From Bog-473 sp963707835 (GTDB lineage Bacteria > Actinomycetota > Acidimicrobiia > Acidimicrobiales > RAAP-2): a stretch of DNA of 64,000 nucleotides. The notes below the pieces were generated by a model. That model did not search any database, was not told the origin of the DNA, and was given only the letters and a program-made list of their open reading frames with translations. Shown here piece after piece: positions 63,942 to 64,000 of this stretch; position 1 is the stretch's first letter, and every line of letters begins with the position of its first letter. Made by a program: the position numbers and the translations under genes. The DNA is taken from NCBI GenBank assembly GCA_963707835.1, contig CAVPRI010000002.1, forward strand, positions 310,001 through 374,000, given 5' to 3'.

Positions 63942-64000
63942 ACGGCGGGGACATGATGGCCCGGCCGGGACCGAACGGCCGCTTCGGCGAGTTCGGGGGT
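63938..64000 (+). CDS. trpB: Tryptophan synthase beta chain, N-terminal start (partial)
   Basis: GTG 63938 overlaps the trpF stop. The 21 codons before the window edge end in RPGPNGRFGEFGG, the usual TrpB beginning (GRFGEFGGRYVPE). Expected to make tryptophan from indole and serine with TrpA, which would lie outside the window. Confidence 0.85.
   Translation, partial: MNGGDMMARPGPNGRFGEFGG

Overview
The window is a dense, high-G+C bacterial chromosome segment from an actinomycete-like organism. The first half follows the gene order of the Mycobacterium tuberculosis block Rv2612c-Rv2552c: PI-phosphate synthase, patA, pimA, pdxS/pdxT, yebC, ruvCAB, yajC-secDF, rel, hisS, aspS, rarA, alaS, ruvX, mltG, aroE. 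A mycothiol synthase (MshD) and mannolipid genes also point to Actinomycetota. The C-terminal 42-residue repeat of the S53 peptidase (GYWLVASDGGIF type), which I associate from memory with Acidimicrobiia, makes that class my best guess. This is inference; there is no rRNA gene in the window to test it.

Layout. 1-3171: glycosyltransferase start, phosphatidylinositol-type lipid synthesis and mannosylation. 3225-9304: M48 protease, PLP synthase, YebC and the RuvABC resolvasome. 9312-11950: a two-component system on the minus strand. 12429-16207: SecDF-YajC. 16269-31074: (p)ppGpp synthetase, His/Asp/Ala tRNA synthetases, RarA, a secreted S53 protease, RuvX, MltG, AroE. 31107-33768: MscS channel, RodA, bifunctional-nuclease-domain protein. 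33769-35782: an accessory stretch of lower G+C (57-60% in three 60-base lines counted, against 72-78% in two lines counted elsewhere) with a fatty-acid desaturase and tiny minus-strand genes. 35783-48149: heme-oxygenase-like monooxygenase, aquaporin, a second SEDS protein, polyphosphate kinase, GT87 mannosyltransferase, methyltransferase, flippase-like protein, AI-2E exporter, polyprenol-phosphate mannose synthase and a second two-component system. 48132-53435: MenF, MenG, VIT1, MshD, endonuclease III and an antitoxin/decayed PIN toxin pair. 53458-64000: a 62-residue protein, then hisDCBHAF, a GroES-like gene, hisI, trpE, ygfZ, trpC, trpF and the start of trpB.

Two patterns run through the whole window. 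First, at least 13 conserved genes carry single-base frame breaks, mostly in short G or C runs, with the family sequence resuming at once in another frame. This looks like sequencing or assembly error rather than gene decay, and I give repaired gene extents. Second, many genes start with ATG or GTG only 6-8 bases after a TANNNT hexamer (leaderless transcripts), while genes inside operons overlap by GTGA or ATGA. No tRNA, rRNA, CRISPR array, insertion sequence or phage gene was recognised.
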